A stretch of 57,717 nucleotides of DNA. Origin: Marinagarivorans sp. GTDB taxonomy: Bacteria; Pseudomonadota; Gammaproteobacteria; Pseudomonadales; Cellvibrionaceae. The DNA is taken from the NCBI GenBank assembly GCA_028281865.1, contig JANQJB010000040.1, forward strand, positions 1 through 57,717. Reading direction: 5' to 3'. Each line of letters starts with the position of its first letter. The first letter of the stretch is position 1. Of this stretch, positions 18,108-27,259 are shown piece after piece. The notes under the pieces are model-generated. The model was not told the DNA's origin, made no database searches, and saw nothing but the letters and a program-made list of their open reading frames with translations. Position numbers and translations under genes: made by a program.

Positions 18108-20054
18108 TCAGCGCATCGATATTTCGACATAAGATGGGCCAGATTCTTTTAAGTCAACTTGAGGGCGGCAATCATTAATCCGTCGGCTCGGCACTCCACT
18201 GTCGCGCAGCTCCTGCCGAATAGTCTGGAAGCGCGACAGCGACAAATCGATTAACTCCTGTAACTGTTTAAAGCTAACGTCGTTTTTATCTCGCAGAGCT
18301 TGACCAGAATTGAAACGAGATGACCACTCACCAGCTGTCGCTACAGGACAGGCATCGATAAGCAGGCTATCACCACTGCTCGCAAGCCGCATTACAGCCG
18401 CCATACGACCATTATATTTATCGCTCAGCGTTTCCTCGGATAAAGCAAAGTAAAATGGCTCCAATTGGATTGAATACCTTGCACGAGCCGAATCGACGGG
18501 GTTGTTTTTATCACCCGCGAGATAACTGCGATTTGCGATGCCGTATAACACCTCTTGAAAAGCCTTAGCCAGCGAATCATTTAAAGAGCTATCAGCTGTT
18601 AAATCATGTTTGATTTCTGCACTAAACTCGATTGCGCCACGGGCATTTTTCAATAAATCGTATAAGTCCGTGACGTCTGTTCGCTTAAATTTAACATTTT
18701 TATCCTTGTCGAGGTCCAAACGCGCGATTCGGGCGATGCCATCAAGCGCCAACTCACTACCATCAGAAATTGATTTAAACTGGCTACTAAATTCTCCACC
18801 ATGCACTTTTTGACCTAATATTTCGGAGGCGTAAGCCGAGAGCTTGGCCATGTCAAGGCCACTAGCACCGATGGCTAGATCATGCGGAAAACCTTTAGCA
18901 AAGGGTCTAACCTTACCGCGTACGTTTAAGATACCATTTATTTTCCCCGCTTCTGCCTTGAGGTTTATCTGCACATCTTGTTCTGGTTTAAGAGAATCGA
19001 TTTCGCTTAAGTCCAAGTGTAAGCGAGCAATCTTTTCACTAGCCGTGGGGCTTACAGCCTGGTCATACCAAACCACAGCACCATCGACAAAACGCATTTT
19101 TCCAATTTTCACTTGCATCAAACCATTCACACCTTCATCGTCCGATTGTGATACTGGAAAAAAATCTTTGAGTTTTTCCACGACGATAAACTCTCCTGTC
19201 GGCCCACGGTGCACCGATTGCCGCCAAGACTCAGCGAGTACGTCACTAATACTCAACGCTTTATCAGTTGAAGCTGAATAATTTAGGTTACTCAACACCA
19301 AGCGACCAAATTGTGTATTAAATCGAGAAAACAATTCTGGCGCTTGCTCATCACCAGTCTCTACCAACTGGAAGTTTATAAATTCGCCACGCCTTACAGT
19401 TCGCTTTCCGGGAGAGACAATAACTCCCTCCAAGTTTGCCTCGCCGAGATAAAAAACCGACAAACCGTGCGTTTCGTCTTGCAGATAGGCGCGGCGGACG
19501 ATCATGCGGGGGCCGAAATCATAACGCCATTTGTTACCTGTGCGATTCAAGGCAAGCGTTTCAGTGTATAAACTGCCAAAATTCATGCACTGCATTTGCG
19601 AGTTCTTGCCCGACAACTGGATATATCGGCACAGTTCAACGTCTTCCAGCGCAAATTTATCGACGGTAAATAACTTACCCCCGGCAAGGCGACTTAAAAA
19701 ATGATCGAGTTGCTCTGCAAAGATCCCGTGTTTTGCCGAAGTTTGGGAATAGTGAATTTCGACATCTCGGGCGCTTAGTTCCTGAAAGTGCAGCTCATCG
19801 GCAAAGAGCGCTAACAGGCCGATTTTAGCTTTCAGTTCGCCAAACTTAACGGTGTCTTTTTCTGATTGGCCAAGTTTCACGCCTTTAAACGTCAAACGCC
19901 CGGTAAATATATTGACCCCAACCGACTTGATGCTGCCTTCAATGCCTCGTTCAGCCAGGTTATCCTCTACGTAAAATCGCATTGCAAAAGGGCTTGCAAC
20001 TACGACAACTACCAACATAAATGCAAAGATCAGTGTCCACTTTAATAAGCGCAT
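18108..20054 (-). CDS. DUF748 (AsmA-like) envelope protein
   Basis: 648 residues from the ATG at 20054, which has GAGG 8 bases upstream; a TTG at 20072 would add six residues. An N-terminal membrane anchor (LIFAFMLVVVVVASPFAM) is followed by a long beta-rich periplasmic region: GIEGSIKSVGVNIFTGRL, KFGELKAKIGLLALF, then two repeats of the DUF748 type including GALNV-like ILNVRGKVRPF and DLAIGASGLDM. DUF748 is related to AsmA proteins, which span the periplasm and are linked to lipid transport and outer-membrane homeostasis. The exact role is unknown. The last third is Lys/Asp-rich and ends in SYVEISMR. It lies directly upstream of parC in the same direction. Confidence 0.8.
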   Translation of the reverse strand: MRLLKWTLIFAFMLVVVVVASPFAMRFYVEDNLAERGIEGSIKSVGVNIFTGRLTFKGVKLGQSEKDTVKFGELKAKIGLLALFADELHFQELSARDVEIHYSQTSAKHGIFAEQLDHFLSRLAGGKLFTVDKFALEDVELCRYIQLSGKNSQMQCMNFGSLYTETLALNRTGNKWRYDFGPRMIVRRAYLQDETHGLSVFYLGEANLEGVIVSPGKRTVRRGEFINFQLVETGDEQAPELFSRFNTQFGRLVLSNLNYSASTDKALSISDVLAESWRQSVHRGPTGEFIVVEKLKDFFPVSQSDDEGVNGLMQVKIGKMRFVDGAVVWYDQAVSPTASEKIARLHLDLSEIDSLKPEQDVQINLKAEAGKINGILNVRGKVRPFAKGFPHDLAIGASGLDMAKLSAYASEILGQKVHGGEFSSQFKSISDGSELALDGIARIARLDLDKDKNVKFKRTDVTDLYDLLKNARGAIEFSAEIKHDLTADSSLNDSLAKAFQEVLYGIANRSYLAGDKNNPVDSARARYSIQLEPFYFALSEETLSDKYNGRMAAVMRLASSGDSLLIDACPVATAGEWSSRFNSGQALRDKNDVSFKQLQELIDLSLSRFQTIRQELRDSGVPSRRINDCRPQVDLKESGPSYVEISMR

Positions 20055-20523
20055 TACCTTAACCTCGCTCAAGTTCGTGAGTAAAAAGGTGTATTGCCCG
20101 CTGAATTTGACGCGACTACTGTCATAAAAAGCATAATTGGGCTTTACTTGCGGCTACTTCATTTTTCGCGCGCGCAACGATAGCACAACGAGGAACTAAC
20201 AACGAGCGACTCAGTCTCTAGATAAGACAGCAGTCATCATACTTCTATACTGAGTATTACAATCGCCGTCCGTCGTAGCTAGTTAGTTTGTGTTTATTCA
20301 GTCTTGCCTGTTTCGCTTTCTAGAAATATCCTAACGCCCTAATCGGATTAAGAGTGCCGGCAGGACAGGGGCAATCCAGACAACGACCAAAAATGACTGC
20401 TACCCTACAGCTTTTAGACTTTGGGTATATTAGGTGACGCTCGATAACCCGCACAGTGCGGAATGCCGAGCGCTAAACGATTAACTTGAGAGGATAATTC
20501 CTTCACATTTTGCGCACTGTAAC
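20055..20523. other. Divergent intergenic region
   Basis: About 470 bases between the divergent DUF748 and thioredoxin-like genes. I see no gene. A 13-base palindrome CCGCACAGTGCGG (20449-20461) lies 63 bases before the thioredoxin start and could be an operator. Promoters for both genes must be here, but I cannot place them confidently. Confidence 0.5.
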
Positions 20524-21033
20524 ATGCGATTAATTGTTTTTATAGTTTCATCACTTCTGGCACAACTCGCTGCAGCAGAACCATTGAAAGTGGGTCAAAT
20601 TGCACCTAACTGGATGCTAACTGGCCTCGATAATGAGACTGTCTTGCTTTACGACGAGGCCGAATCGGGTAACACCACCGTCATGGTATTTTGGACCAGT
20701 TGGTGCCACAGTTGCCAGGTATTGCTGCCTGGAATAGAAAAGCTTAAGAAACGCGCCGGCGAACGCCCGATAAAGTTCTATGCCCTCAATATATGGGATG
20801 AAAGTAGTGAAGATGAGCAAACAGCGGAAACGCCGCCAGCCAAAAAGCATGTCACCTCGTTAAAAGTGCTACCTAAAGCAGAAAACGTTGCGGAACGCTT
20901 CAATGTGAAAGGCACACCTGGAATTATTGTTGTGGGGCCGGACAAACAAATAAAATATATCCGTCAGCAGGTCGGTACAAAAAGCGGTGTAATTGACCAG
21001 CTTGCAAGCGTCCTAAACATTAGTATGCAATAA
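20524..21033 (+). CDS. TlpA/ResA-like periplasmic thioredoxin
   Basis: 169 residues with signal peptide MRLIVFIVSSLLAQLAAAE. The thioredoxin fold has the active site WCHSC in FWTSWCHSCQVLLPG, and a cis-Pro loop in VKGTPGIIVV. TlpA/ResA-type proteins reduce disulfides in the periplasm, often for cytochrome c maturation. That would fit the two haem-c lipoproteins in this window, although they are 14 kb away (inference). There is an insert (SSEDEQTAETPPAKKH) between the second strand and helix. No clear ribosome-binding site precedes the start, and the next gene is convergent. Confidence 0.85.
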   Translation: MRLIVFIVSSLLAQLAAAEPLKVGQIAPNWMLTGLDNETVLLYDEAESGNTTVMVFWTSWCHSCQVLLPGIEKLKKRAGERPIKFYALNIWDESSEDEQTAETPPAKKHVTSLKVLPKAENVAERFNVKGTPGIIVVGPDKQIKYIRQQVGTKSGVIDQLASVLNISMQ

Positions 21034-21078
21034 TTCAAAGCGCTGGGCATCAGCATTGCTGGGGTTAATCAGAGGCCC

Positions 21079-21447
21079 CTAGACATTCTCGAAATTTTCA
21101 AGCAAATCAAGCGGCTCTATCTCATCGCCCTGCATTTCATCATTCCAATTGACACCAACCAACATCAGATCTTCGTGCATACCTGGCAACCAGTCATCAA
21201 GCAGCTCCTCCAAGGCTATCGGCACGACTTGATAACCCGACCACTCCTCTGCTGCATGTCGCTGAGCAAACTCTGGTTGAGACCAAAGCGGCATTACGAG
21301 CAGCTCTTCATTTACGTGCGCAGGGCAGAGCACAAAGCCGTCTTCGCCCTCTAAGGTCCAAACACAGCCAGTTTCGATAGCCTCGACAATGAAGCGATCA
21401 TAATTCTCGTCTAAATCTTCACCCAAAGGTTGAACATCTTCAGTCAT
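21079..21447 (-). CDS. DUF2750 protein
   Basis: 122-residue acidic cytoplasmic protein. The DUF2750 pattern is visible: YDRFIVEAIETGCVWTLEGE, GFVLCPA, LWSQPEFAQRHAAEEW and LDDWLPGM. The function of the family is unknown to me. It lies 69 bases downstream of the metallo-hydrolase gene on the same strand and is perhaps co-transcribed. Confidence 0.8.
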   Translation of the reverse strand: MTEDVQPLGEDLDENYDRFIVEAIETGCVWTLEGEDGFVLCPAHVNEELLVMPLWSQPEFAQRHAAEEWSGYQVVPIALEELLDDWLPGMHEDLMLVGVNWNDEMQGDEIEPLDLLENFENV

Positions 21448-21515
21448 GATTTATTCATCGCATGCCTAAAGCAAGTCGTTTGCCGCTCCTCACGACCGGT
21501 ACTCGCAAAGATCCA

Positions 21516-22160
21516 TCACCCATATCGTTCGTCTGCGACAAAAGGATTAGTGTTTCGTTCGACTCCGAAGGTCGACATTGGCCCATGCCCAGGAACAAAC
21601 TTTACGTCGTCGCCGAGGGGAAAAAGCTTTTCTCTAATCGACTGCAACAATTGCTGTGTATTGCCGCGTGGAAAATCGGTGCGACCAACTGACCCTGCAA
21701 ATAATACGTCGCCAACAAACGCAAGCTTTTGCGCTCGATGAACTAACACCACGTGCCCAGGAGTATGACCCGGGCAGTGCAATACCTCTAGCGTTTGCTC
21801 ACCCACTTCAACCCTGTCACCGCCTTCAAGCCAGCGGTTCGGCTTAAATGGCTCTACCTGGGGAAACCCCATCATCACCGCCTGGTCGCGCAAGCCGTCG
21901 AGCCAAAACTCGTCTGCACGATGCGGCCCTTCTATCGGCACTTCAAAATGCGCAGCCAACTGCGCTGCACCACCCACATGGTCCATATGCCCATGTGTGA
22001 GTATGATCTTGGTCAGCGTCAAATCCATCCCCTCAATAACACTGAGCAAATGATCGACGTCACCACCCGGATCAACAAACGCCGCGCTTGCAGTCTGCTC
22101 ACACCAAATAAGGCTGCAATTTTGCTGATAGTGGGTAACGGGAATGATTTGGTATTTCAC
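21516..22160 (-). CDS. YcbL-type metallo-beta-lactamase-fold hydrolase
   Basis: 214 residues, GTG start at 22160. The zinc-binding motif HGHMDH (H56-H61) is followed by HCPGHTPGH, GDVLFAGSVGRTD and a final FVPGHGP. This is the short, single-domain glyoxalase-II-like group to which E. coli YcbL (GloC) belongs; those enzymes hydrolyse S-lactoylglutathione. It lacks the C-terminal substrate-binding domain of GloB. All metal ligands are present, so it should be active. Confidence 0.9.
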   Translation of the reverse strand: MKYQIIPVTHYQQNCSLIWCEQTASAAFVDPGGDVDHLLSVIEGMDLTLTKIILTHGHMDHVGGAAQLAAHFEVPIEGPHRADEFWLDGLRDQAVMMGFPQVEPFKPNRWLEGGDRVEVGEQTLEVLHCPGHTPGHVVLVHRAQKLAFVGDVLFAGSVGRTDFPRGNTQQLLQSIREKLFPLGDDVKFVPGHGPMSTFGVERNTNPFVADERYG

Positions 22161-22352
22161 GCTTGACTCATGGCTGTCAAATTTCGAGGGTCATGTATGC
22201 TCATCGCATCGAAGGATAGTCTCAAGAACTAGCCGGAATAACTGATAGCTCAGCAGCAAGTATATAAGCTAAATTATCGAAAATTTGCCCGGCATTCTAA
22301 CGCGGACTGACTAGAATTAATAATAGGAATACAAAAGTAGTCAAATGACACG

Positions 22353-22964
22353 ATGACGATCAGCATAAATCTGAGTGATGAACAGCGCGACGCGCTTCTT
22401 GACCTAACCACTATTTCAATGGGAGAGGCAGGCGATCGCTTAGGTAAGCTGCTCGACACCTTTGTGGACCTTTCCACACCACATGTCGAAATCATGGGTC
22501 CTTCAGACATTGCCATGGCGCTTCACTCACTTGATTGTAGCGACACTATTTCAGGAGTCTGCCAAGGTTTTATCGGAGGAGGGATCGCTGGCGAAGCTAT
22601 GATTTTTTTCAACGATACTAGCTTCATTGATCTCGCCCATCTGATGAATTACGACGACGAGTTAGACGAACAGGCTGAGCGAGAATTGTTGATGGATACC
22701 AGCAATGTGCTAATCGGAGCCTGTATCAAAGGTCTTGCGGAGCATATCGACCTGATCTTCAGTTTTGGCTCGCCACTCATTTTGGGCCAACACCTACGCC
22801 TAGATGAATTTTTCAAGCCAGAAAAAGCTCTTTGGAGCCAAGCTTTAGTCACCGAGATTAACTATCGACTGGAAGGCTACAATGTCAATTGCGATTTGCT
22901 TATGATCATGACCGAGTCATCAATAGACCGCCTATTGCGACGTTTGGATATCTTGTTGAACTAG
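22353..22964 (+). CDS. CheC/CheX-like phosphatase-fold protein
   Basis: 203 residues. The two-part CheC pattern is recognisable: an N-terminal helix LTTISMGEAGDRLGKLL in place of the first site, a GFIGGGIAGEAMIFF strand pair, then ELLMDTSNVLIGACIKGL followed by a Pro exactly 22 residues after the Asn (N118...P141). In CheC/CheX/FliY the second site is D/S-x3-E-x2-N-x22-P. Here the Glu is Asp (D115) and the first Asn is replaced by Glu (E25), so at most one weakened phosphatase site remains. The next gene, a diguanylate cyclase, starts 3 bases after the stop, so the two are almost surely translated together. A role in controlling a response regulator or the cyclase is inference. Confidence 0.75.
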   Translation: MTISINLSDEQRDALLDLTTISMGEAGDRLGKLLDTFVDLSTPHVEIMGPSDIAMALHSLDCSDTISGVCQGFIGGGIAGEAMIFFNDTSFIDLAHLMNYDDELDEQAERELLMDTSNVLIGACIKGLAEHIDLIFSFGSPLILGQHLRLDEFFKPEKALWSQALVTEINYRLEGYNVNCDLLMIMTESSIDRLLRRLDILLN

Positions 22965-22967
22965 ACC

Positions 22968-23939
22968 ATGAAGAACTCGGACGATTTTCTTCAAGAGTTT
23001 CATTGGATCATGGATGTTCTCCAGAATATCGATATTGGCCTGCTAGTATTGGACGAAGATTTTAATATCCAGCTGTGGAACCGCTTTATGCAAAATCACA
23101 GCGCGCTTTCACCGACCGACGTACTCGGCAAACAGCTCTTCGACCTATTCCCCGAACTTCCAGAAGCCTGGTTTAGGCGCAAAGTCCAGTCTGTGATGGT
23201 ACTCCGTAATACCGCGTTCACGACATGGGAACAACGCCCCTATTTGTTTCCCTTCCATAACTATCGACCAGTGTCCGGGGTCACAGAATACATGTATCAA
23301 AACAGCACTATAATGCCGCTGACTGATACTACAGGGAATATTAAGAACATCTGCGTCATGATCTATGACGTCACGGAAGTTGTCGCCAACCGCTTACAAT
23401 TGCAGCAAGCAAATCAAGAGCTTTACGTCATCAGCCGCACCGACGGTTTAACAGGCCTATTTAATCGCAAACACTGGGAAGAAGCCCTCAATAGCGAATT
23501 TCGGCGCTTCGTGCGTTATAACCACCCTTGCACCTTACTTATGTTTGACATCGACCACTTTAAACGCGTTAACGACACCTATGGTCACCCCGCTGGTGAT
23601 GAAGTTATCAGGCAAACAGCGAGTGTTCTAAAGCAGAGTATTCGCGAGATCGATATAGCTGGTCGCTATGGTGGAGAGGAGTTTGGCGTAATATTGATCG
23701 ACACGGACGCTGAGGGAGCGTTCGTCGTGGCCGAGCGTATTCGCGCAGCTATGGAGAAAAATACTATTTATCACGAATCGCATGTTATCAATTACACTAT
23801 TAGTATTGGAATTGCAGAACTTGACGCGGCAATGACCGAACCCACAATGTGGGTCGATAGTGCAGACAGAGGCCTCTACCGTGCCAAACGCGCCGGCCGC
23901 AACCGCAGTGTAGTCTTTTCAAGCGGGGAGCGTGATTGA
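22968..23939 (+). CDS. PAS-GGDEF diguanylate cyclase
   Basis: 323 residues without membrane segments. A PAS domain spans residues ~12-140 (GLLVLDEDFNIQLWN, then GNIKNICVMIYDVTE), joined by a short helix to a GGDEF domain (RTDGLTGLFNRKHW). The active loop is GGEEF at 235-239, with metal-binding Asp in LMFDIDHFK. The inhibitory site RxxD is present (R226, D229), five residues before the loop, so product inhibition by c-di-GMP is expected. It should synthesise c-di-GMP in response to a cytoplasmic PAS ligand. It follows the CheC-like gene by 3 bases, forming one transcription unit. Confidence 0.93.
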   Translation: MKNSDDFLQEFHWIMDVLQNIDIGLLVLDEDFNIQLWNRFMQNHSALSPTDVLGKQLFDLFPELPEAWFRRKVQSVMVLRNTAFTTWEQRPYLFPFHNYRPVSGVTEYMYQNSTIMPLTDTTGNIKNICVMIYDVTEVVANRLQLQQANQELYVISRTDGLTGLFNRKHWEEALNSEFRRFVRYNHPCTLLMFDIDHFKRVNDTYGHPAGDEVIRQTASVLKQSIREIDIAGRYGGEEFGVILIDTDAEGAFVVAERIRAAMEKNTIYHESHVINYTISIGIAELDAAMTEPTMWVDSADRGLYRAKRAGRNRSVVFSSGERD

Positions 23940-24004
23940 CAATCGCTTGCTTCACGCTTTTCACGGATATGTTTAGTAATATGGAACCGATAGGAAAACA
24001 ACCT

Positions 24005-24214
24005 ATGAAAACGATGGCTTTAAATCACCGAATCCTCTTTTGCATTATTGCTCTCGTGCTGCTTCTGGTCTTTTGTTTAAATTCAAGCACTAGGCTCGCG
24101 CTCTCAGGCCAAACGCATACCAAACACGAGTCAATAGCGGTTTATACGAGTATGCAAAAACGTTTTAACGATTATTTGTTTGATGGCTTAGAACCCAAAA
24201 AGCTCAGCAGTTAA
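24005..24214 (+). CDS. Small single-span membrane protein
   Basis: About 69 residues from the ATG at 24005, with AGGAAAA about 8 bases upstream. One hydrophobic helix (ILFCIIALVLLLVFCL) near the N-terminus and a polar C-terminal half with Lys/His. It follows the diguanylate cyclase by 65 bases on the same strand. I do not recognise a family. A TTG start overlapping the cyclase stop is possible but adds residues unlike a protein N-terminus. It may be a non-conserved peptide. Confidence 0.45.
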   Translation: MKTMALNHRILFCIIALVLLLVFCLNSSTRLALSGQTHTKHESIAVYTSMQKRFNDYLFDGLEPKKLSS

Positions 24215-24472
24215 GACGCTCTCGCCCAGAAGTCAGGATCACGATAGAAAAATATTCGCCCCTAACTTTGCCTAAGATTTTTTTATTTAAAATCAAACGC
24301 ATTCCTGCAACATCTTTTCCGGTAGAATGGCATGTTAAAAATGATTACACGCGCTCAATATGCCTGAGTCACTTACACAGGTGGGCGTGAATCTTGTTTT
24401 TATCGCGTATTAAAAAGGTGGCGACTGGCGTATGCCGATCCTGTCAAAAAAAGACCCAAGCGAGATTTATTC

Positions 24473-24805
24473 ATGAGCGATGTATTAAACAAGCTCTCAG
24501 CAGTACTTGAGCAGCGCAAATCTGAGGCTAAGCCCGACAAATCCTACGTTGCGCTTTTACATCAAAAGGGCTTAAATAAGATCCTCGAAAAAGTAGGTGA
24601 AGAAAGCACGGAAACAATCATCGCTGCTAAAGATGCCGCCGTTTCAGGCGATACGCAACACCTGATTTACGAAACAGCAGACCTGTGGTTTCATTCACTT
24701 GTCATGCTGTCCTATTTCGACGAGAGTGCGGAAGCAGTGTTAGATGAACTCGCCAGCCGTTTTGATCTTTCTGGGATAGAAGAAAAAGCCCAGCGGACCA
24801 AATAG
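24473..24805 (+). CDS. hisE: Phosphoribosyl-ATP pyrophosphatase
   Basis: 110 residues, a stand-alone HisE. It converts PR-ATP to PR-AMP in histidine synthesis. The MazG-type helical motif is clear: [19 protein letters not shown] and [14 protein letters not shown], carrying the Mg-binding Glu and Asp residues. In many gammaproteobacteria hisI-hisE precede tatABC; here tatABC follows, but hisI is not found in the preceding bases. Confidence 0.95.
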   Translation: MSDVLNKLSAVLEQRKSEAKPDKSYVALLHQKGLNKILEKVGEESTETIIAAKDAAVSGDTQHLIYETADLWFHSLVMLSYFDESAEAVLDELASRFDLSGIEEKAQRTK

Positions 24806-25146
24806 CTAACCGCGTTCACCGAATGACAAAATACCGTGAACGGCAGGTTAATTCTGTACTCAAAAAGATAACTAGAACGCGTTTTGACATATCCATGCTA
24901 ATCTCTCCTTTAAAAATGGCGGAGCAAACACAATCATCGGCGTAACGCTAAGAATAGGTGGTTAATCCGCTACACTAAGTAAATGGTGCTTTAGTCACTA
25001 AAATATTAACGCGTATGCTGAAGTTGCGTGCGCTAAGCAGGCTGAAACGATCGGCTGATAGTCTGCTAGGTTTGAGCGTATAAGCTCTGGCAATCTCTGT
25101 CGGTTGCGCTAAAAACGAATTAACTTGCAAAAACGAAGGTAACATT
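24806..25146. other. hisE-tatA spacer
   Basis: 341 bases without a gene. An imperfect stem just after hisE (CGTTCAC 24813-24819 with GTGAACG 24836-24842, extended by TAACC/GGTTA) has no T-run. The rest probably contains the tatABC promoter; AAGG before 25147 is the tatA ribosome-binding site. Confidence 0.45.
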
Positions 25147-25416
25147 ATGGGTTTAGGTGGTATCGGAATCTGGCAACTATTGATCATTTTAGTGATCGTT
25201 CTTTTACTTTTTGGAACGAAGCGCCTGAAGGGACTTGGTGGTGACCTCGGGGGCGCCATTAAAGGCTTCAAAAAAGCGATGACTGATGAAGATAAAGCAA
25301 AAGAAGGCGCCGAGGACGACATTGAAGCGAAAAAGGTCGTCGACGAATCTGACGCCGATGGCTCAGACACAATGACGAAGAAAGAAAGTGAGCCATCCGA
25401 ATCCAAAAACGTTTAA
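25147..25416 (+). CDS. tatA: Twin-arginine translocase subunit TatA
   Basis: 89 residues. Short N-terminal TM helix ([16 protein letters not shown]), hinge [10 protein letters not shown], amphipathic helix [13 protein letters not shown] and a charged tail rich in Asp, Glu and Lys. TatA oligomers form the translocation path for folded proteins. It is followed after 14 bases by tatB. Confidence 0.97.
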   Translation: MGLGGIGIWQLLIILVIVLLLFGTKRLKGLGGDLGGAIKGFKKAMTDEDKAKEGAEDDIEAKKVVDESDADGSDTMTKKESEPSESKNV

Positions 25417-25430
25417 CTCAGGCCTGACAC

Positions 25431-26054
25431 ATGTTTGATGTAGGGCTTTTCGAACTTATCATTATCGGCGGCGTTGGCCTTCTTGTTATCGGTCCAGAAC
25501 GCCTACCGGGAACTATTCGCACATGTTTTTTATGGGCAGGCCGAATCAAACAAAACCTGCTTGATACGCGACGCGAGATTGAAAAATCCATCGGTGCTGA
25601 TGAAATCAAGCAGCAGTTACGCAACGAAAAGATTATGGCTGAGCTTGAGCGGCTAAAAGAGACACGTGACGAAATCGAACGAGACTTGTTACAAACAAAA
25701 AGCGAGTTAGAAGCCCTACCAAACCAAAGCTCTGATGACAATCACGATGAAGATCATGATGACGATCACGACTTTGATGACGATGAGGACTACAGCTATT
25801 TAGACGACGATCATGATGATGACGACGACGATGAGTACTTTCCTCATGAAGATGACGAGCATTCTAACGAAGCCGAAAGTACTGAATATGTAAACGACGT
25901 AGACGACGGCAGCCCACAAATCGATGCGTCCCGCAAAAAATCTCAAACGACCTCCACAACCGAGTCTCCCCAGACTGCTGAAGCCAGAGAAGCGACTAAT
26001 TCCAATGACGAGGGCACGCAGGAAGAATCTGAGGCCGCATCCAATAAAAGTTAA
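25431..26054 (+). CDS. tatB: Twin-arginine translocase subunit TatB with Asp/His-rich insert
   Basis: 207 residues. The TatB N-terminus is typical (MFDVGLFELIIIGGVGLLVI, then GPERLPGTIRT), with a long amphipathic/coiled region to ~residue 98. Residues ~102-145 are an unusual stretch made almost only of Asp, His and Glu (DDNHDEDHDDDHDFDDDED and on), followed by a Ser/Thr/Glu-rich tail. TatB binds Tat signal peptides with TatC at the inner membrane. The acidic His-rich region resembles metal-binding low-complexity segments and would lie on the cytoplasmic side; its purpose is unknown. Confidence 0.95.
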   Translation: MFDVGLFELIIIGGVGLLVIGPERLPGTIRTCFLWAGRIKQNLLDTRREIEKSIGADEIKQQLRNEKIMAELERLKETRDEIERDLLQTKSELEALPNQSSDDNHDEDHDDDHDFDDDEDYSYLDDDHDDDDDDEYFPHEDDEHSNEAESTEYVNDVDDGSPQIDASRKKSQTTSTTESPQTAEAREATNSNDEGTQEESEAASNKS

Positions 26055-26063
26055 GAATGTATT

Positions 26064-26825
26064 ATGACTGAGGAATTTGAAGAAGAGCACGAGGCGCAGC
26101 CACTCGTTGAACACCTAATTGAATTGCGCAATCGCTTGCTTTGGTCGCTGGGCGCTATCATTGTGGTGTTTCTTGGTCTTGTTGCTTGGGCGAACGACAT
26201 TTATGCCTTTGTGGTGACGCCTTTGACCTCGGTAGTAGGCGAAATGCAAATAATCCAGCCATTGGATGCATTTTTTACCCCGTTTAAGCTGACATTTTTT
26301 GTTTCAGTATTTATCACAATGCCTTTTCTGCTGTTTCAAGTGTGGGCTTTTATTGCTCCAGCGTTATACCGCACAGAAAAACGTCTAGCTGTACCAATTT
26401 TGCTTTCGAGCATTGTCTTGTTTTATGCCGGTGTTGCCTTTGCGTACTTTGTCGTAATGCCGCTGATTTTTACCTTTTTCAATGCCGTCGCTCCCGATGT
26501 TGCTACGTTAGTGCCTGATATTGCGGCAGTTTTAGGCCTCATTTTAAAACTGTTCTTTGCTTTTGGATTAGCCTTTGAGATTCCAGTTGCGACAGTCATT
26601 TTAATTGTTGCCGGCGTAATTTCACCCGAGGGGCTCGCCAAAAAGAGACCTTATGTGGTCGTTTCATGTTTTGTTTTTGGAATGCTGCTAACACCACCCG
26701 ATATTTTTTCACAAGCTATGTTGGCGCTACCTATGTGGATACTCTTTGAAGTAGGCATTTTCTTTGGCAAGATGTTGATAAAAAAGGATAAGAATGCTGA
26801 AAACGAGGAAGCGACTAGCGCCTAA
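26064..26825 (+). CDS. tatC: Twin-arginine translocase subunit TatC
   Basis: 253 residues with six membrane spans. The signature PLVEHLIELRNRL at the N-terminus carries the Glu needed for signal-peptide recognition. FITMPFLLFQVWAFIAPALY and RPYVVVSCFVFGMLLTPPD are the other conserved stretches. It starts 9 bases after tatB. Together with tatA and tatB it forms a complete Tat system, followed by a terminator. Confidence 0.97.
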   Translation: MTEEFEEEHEAQPLVEHLIELRNRLLWSLGAIIVVFLGLVAWANDIYAFVVTPLTSVVGEMQIIQPLDAFFTPFKLTFFVSVFITMPFLLFQVWAFIAPALYRTEKRLAVPILLSSIVLFYAGVAFAYFVVMPLIFTFFNAVAPDVATLVPDIAAVLGLILKLFFAFGLAFEIPVATVILIVAGVISPEGLAKKRPYVVVSCFVFGMLLTPPDIFSQAMLALPMWILFEVGIFFGKMLIKKDKNAENEEATSA

Positions 26826-26889
26826 TCTTCTGGAATATCGCTTACAAACACTAAAGTACACTAGCAAGCTCAACGTCGTAAAATAGTAA

Positions 26890-26918
26890 AGCCAGCATCC
26901 ATGCTGGCTTATTTTATT
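26890..26918 (+). terminator. Terminator after tatABC
   Basis: Stem AGCCAGCAT (26890-26898) and ATGCTGGCT (26901-26909), followed by TATTTTATT. It lies 65 bases after the tatC stop. Confidence 0.8.
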
Positions 26919-26983
26919 CTTCTAATACTTCTTATTGTTTTACTATCCCTACTTTTGTCGCCAAATGCGATTAACAGCAAACC

Positions 26984-27259
26984 CTAGTCTTCGATAACTT
27001 GTTTTATGTCCGTTTTAATTAACCATGTTCCCTGCTTCCATTTTTTATGCCACACGATCCTTGCGTTTAAAAACCCGTGATTGTCGATCCTCCTTTTCAA
27101 TTCACCATCCGCTAGTTTCCCCGAACCTCTCCCTGCACAATTCCCATTGTGATAGCTCCCTCTGTAAATTCCATCAACGTCCATATACGTCCAACTATCT
27201 ATAGCGTATCCAGAATATCCTTTTCGCTCCTTATCCTTGCTAACCAGTCTCAGCGCCAT
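26984..27259 (-). CDS. Possible orphan protein, 91 residues
   Basis: An uninterrupted frame with ATG at 27259. The product is basic and rich in Gly and Trp (GIYRGSYHNGNCAGRGSGK, WHKKWKQGTWLIK). I recognise no family. Codons favour AGA, AGG, GGA and GGG, unlike the neighbours, which use CGC and GGC. There is no convincing ribosome-binding site and a stop lies four codons upstream. It sits inside the pyrimidine-skewed region, so it may be a chance frame or a foreign remnant. Confidence 0.25.
   Translation of the reverse strand: MALRLVSKDKERKGYSGYAIDSWTYMDVDGIYRGSYHNGNCAGRGSGKLADGELKRRIDNHGFLNARIVWHKKWKQGTWLIKTDIKQVIED

Noticed and set aside
25800-26114. Minus-strand frame opposite tatB/tatC
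   Set aside because: Antisense of the Asp/His-rich segment of TatB; the tatABC order settles the strand.
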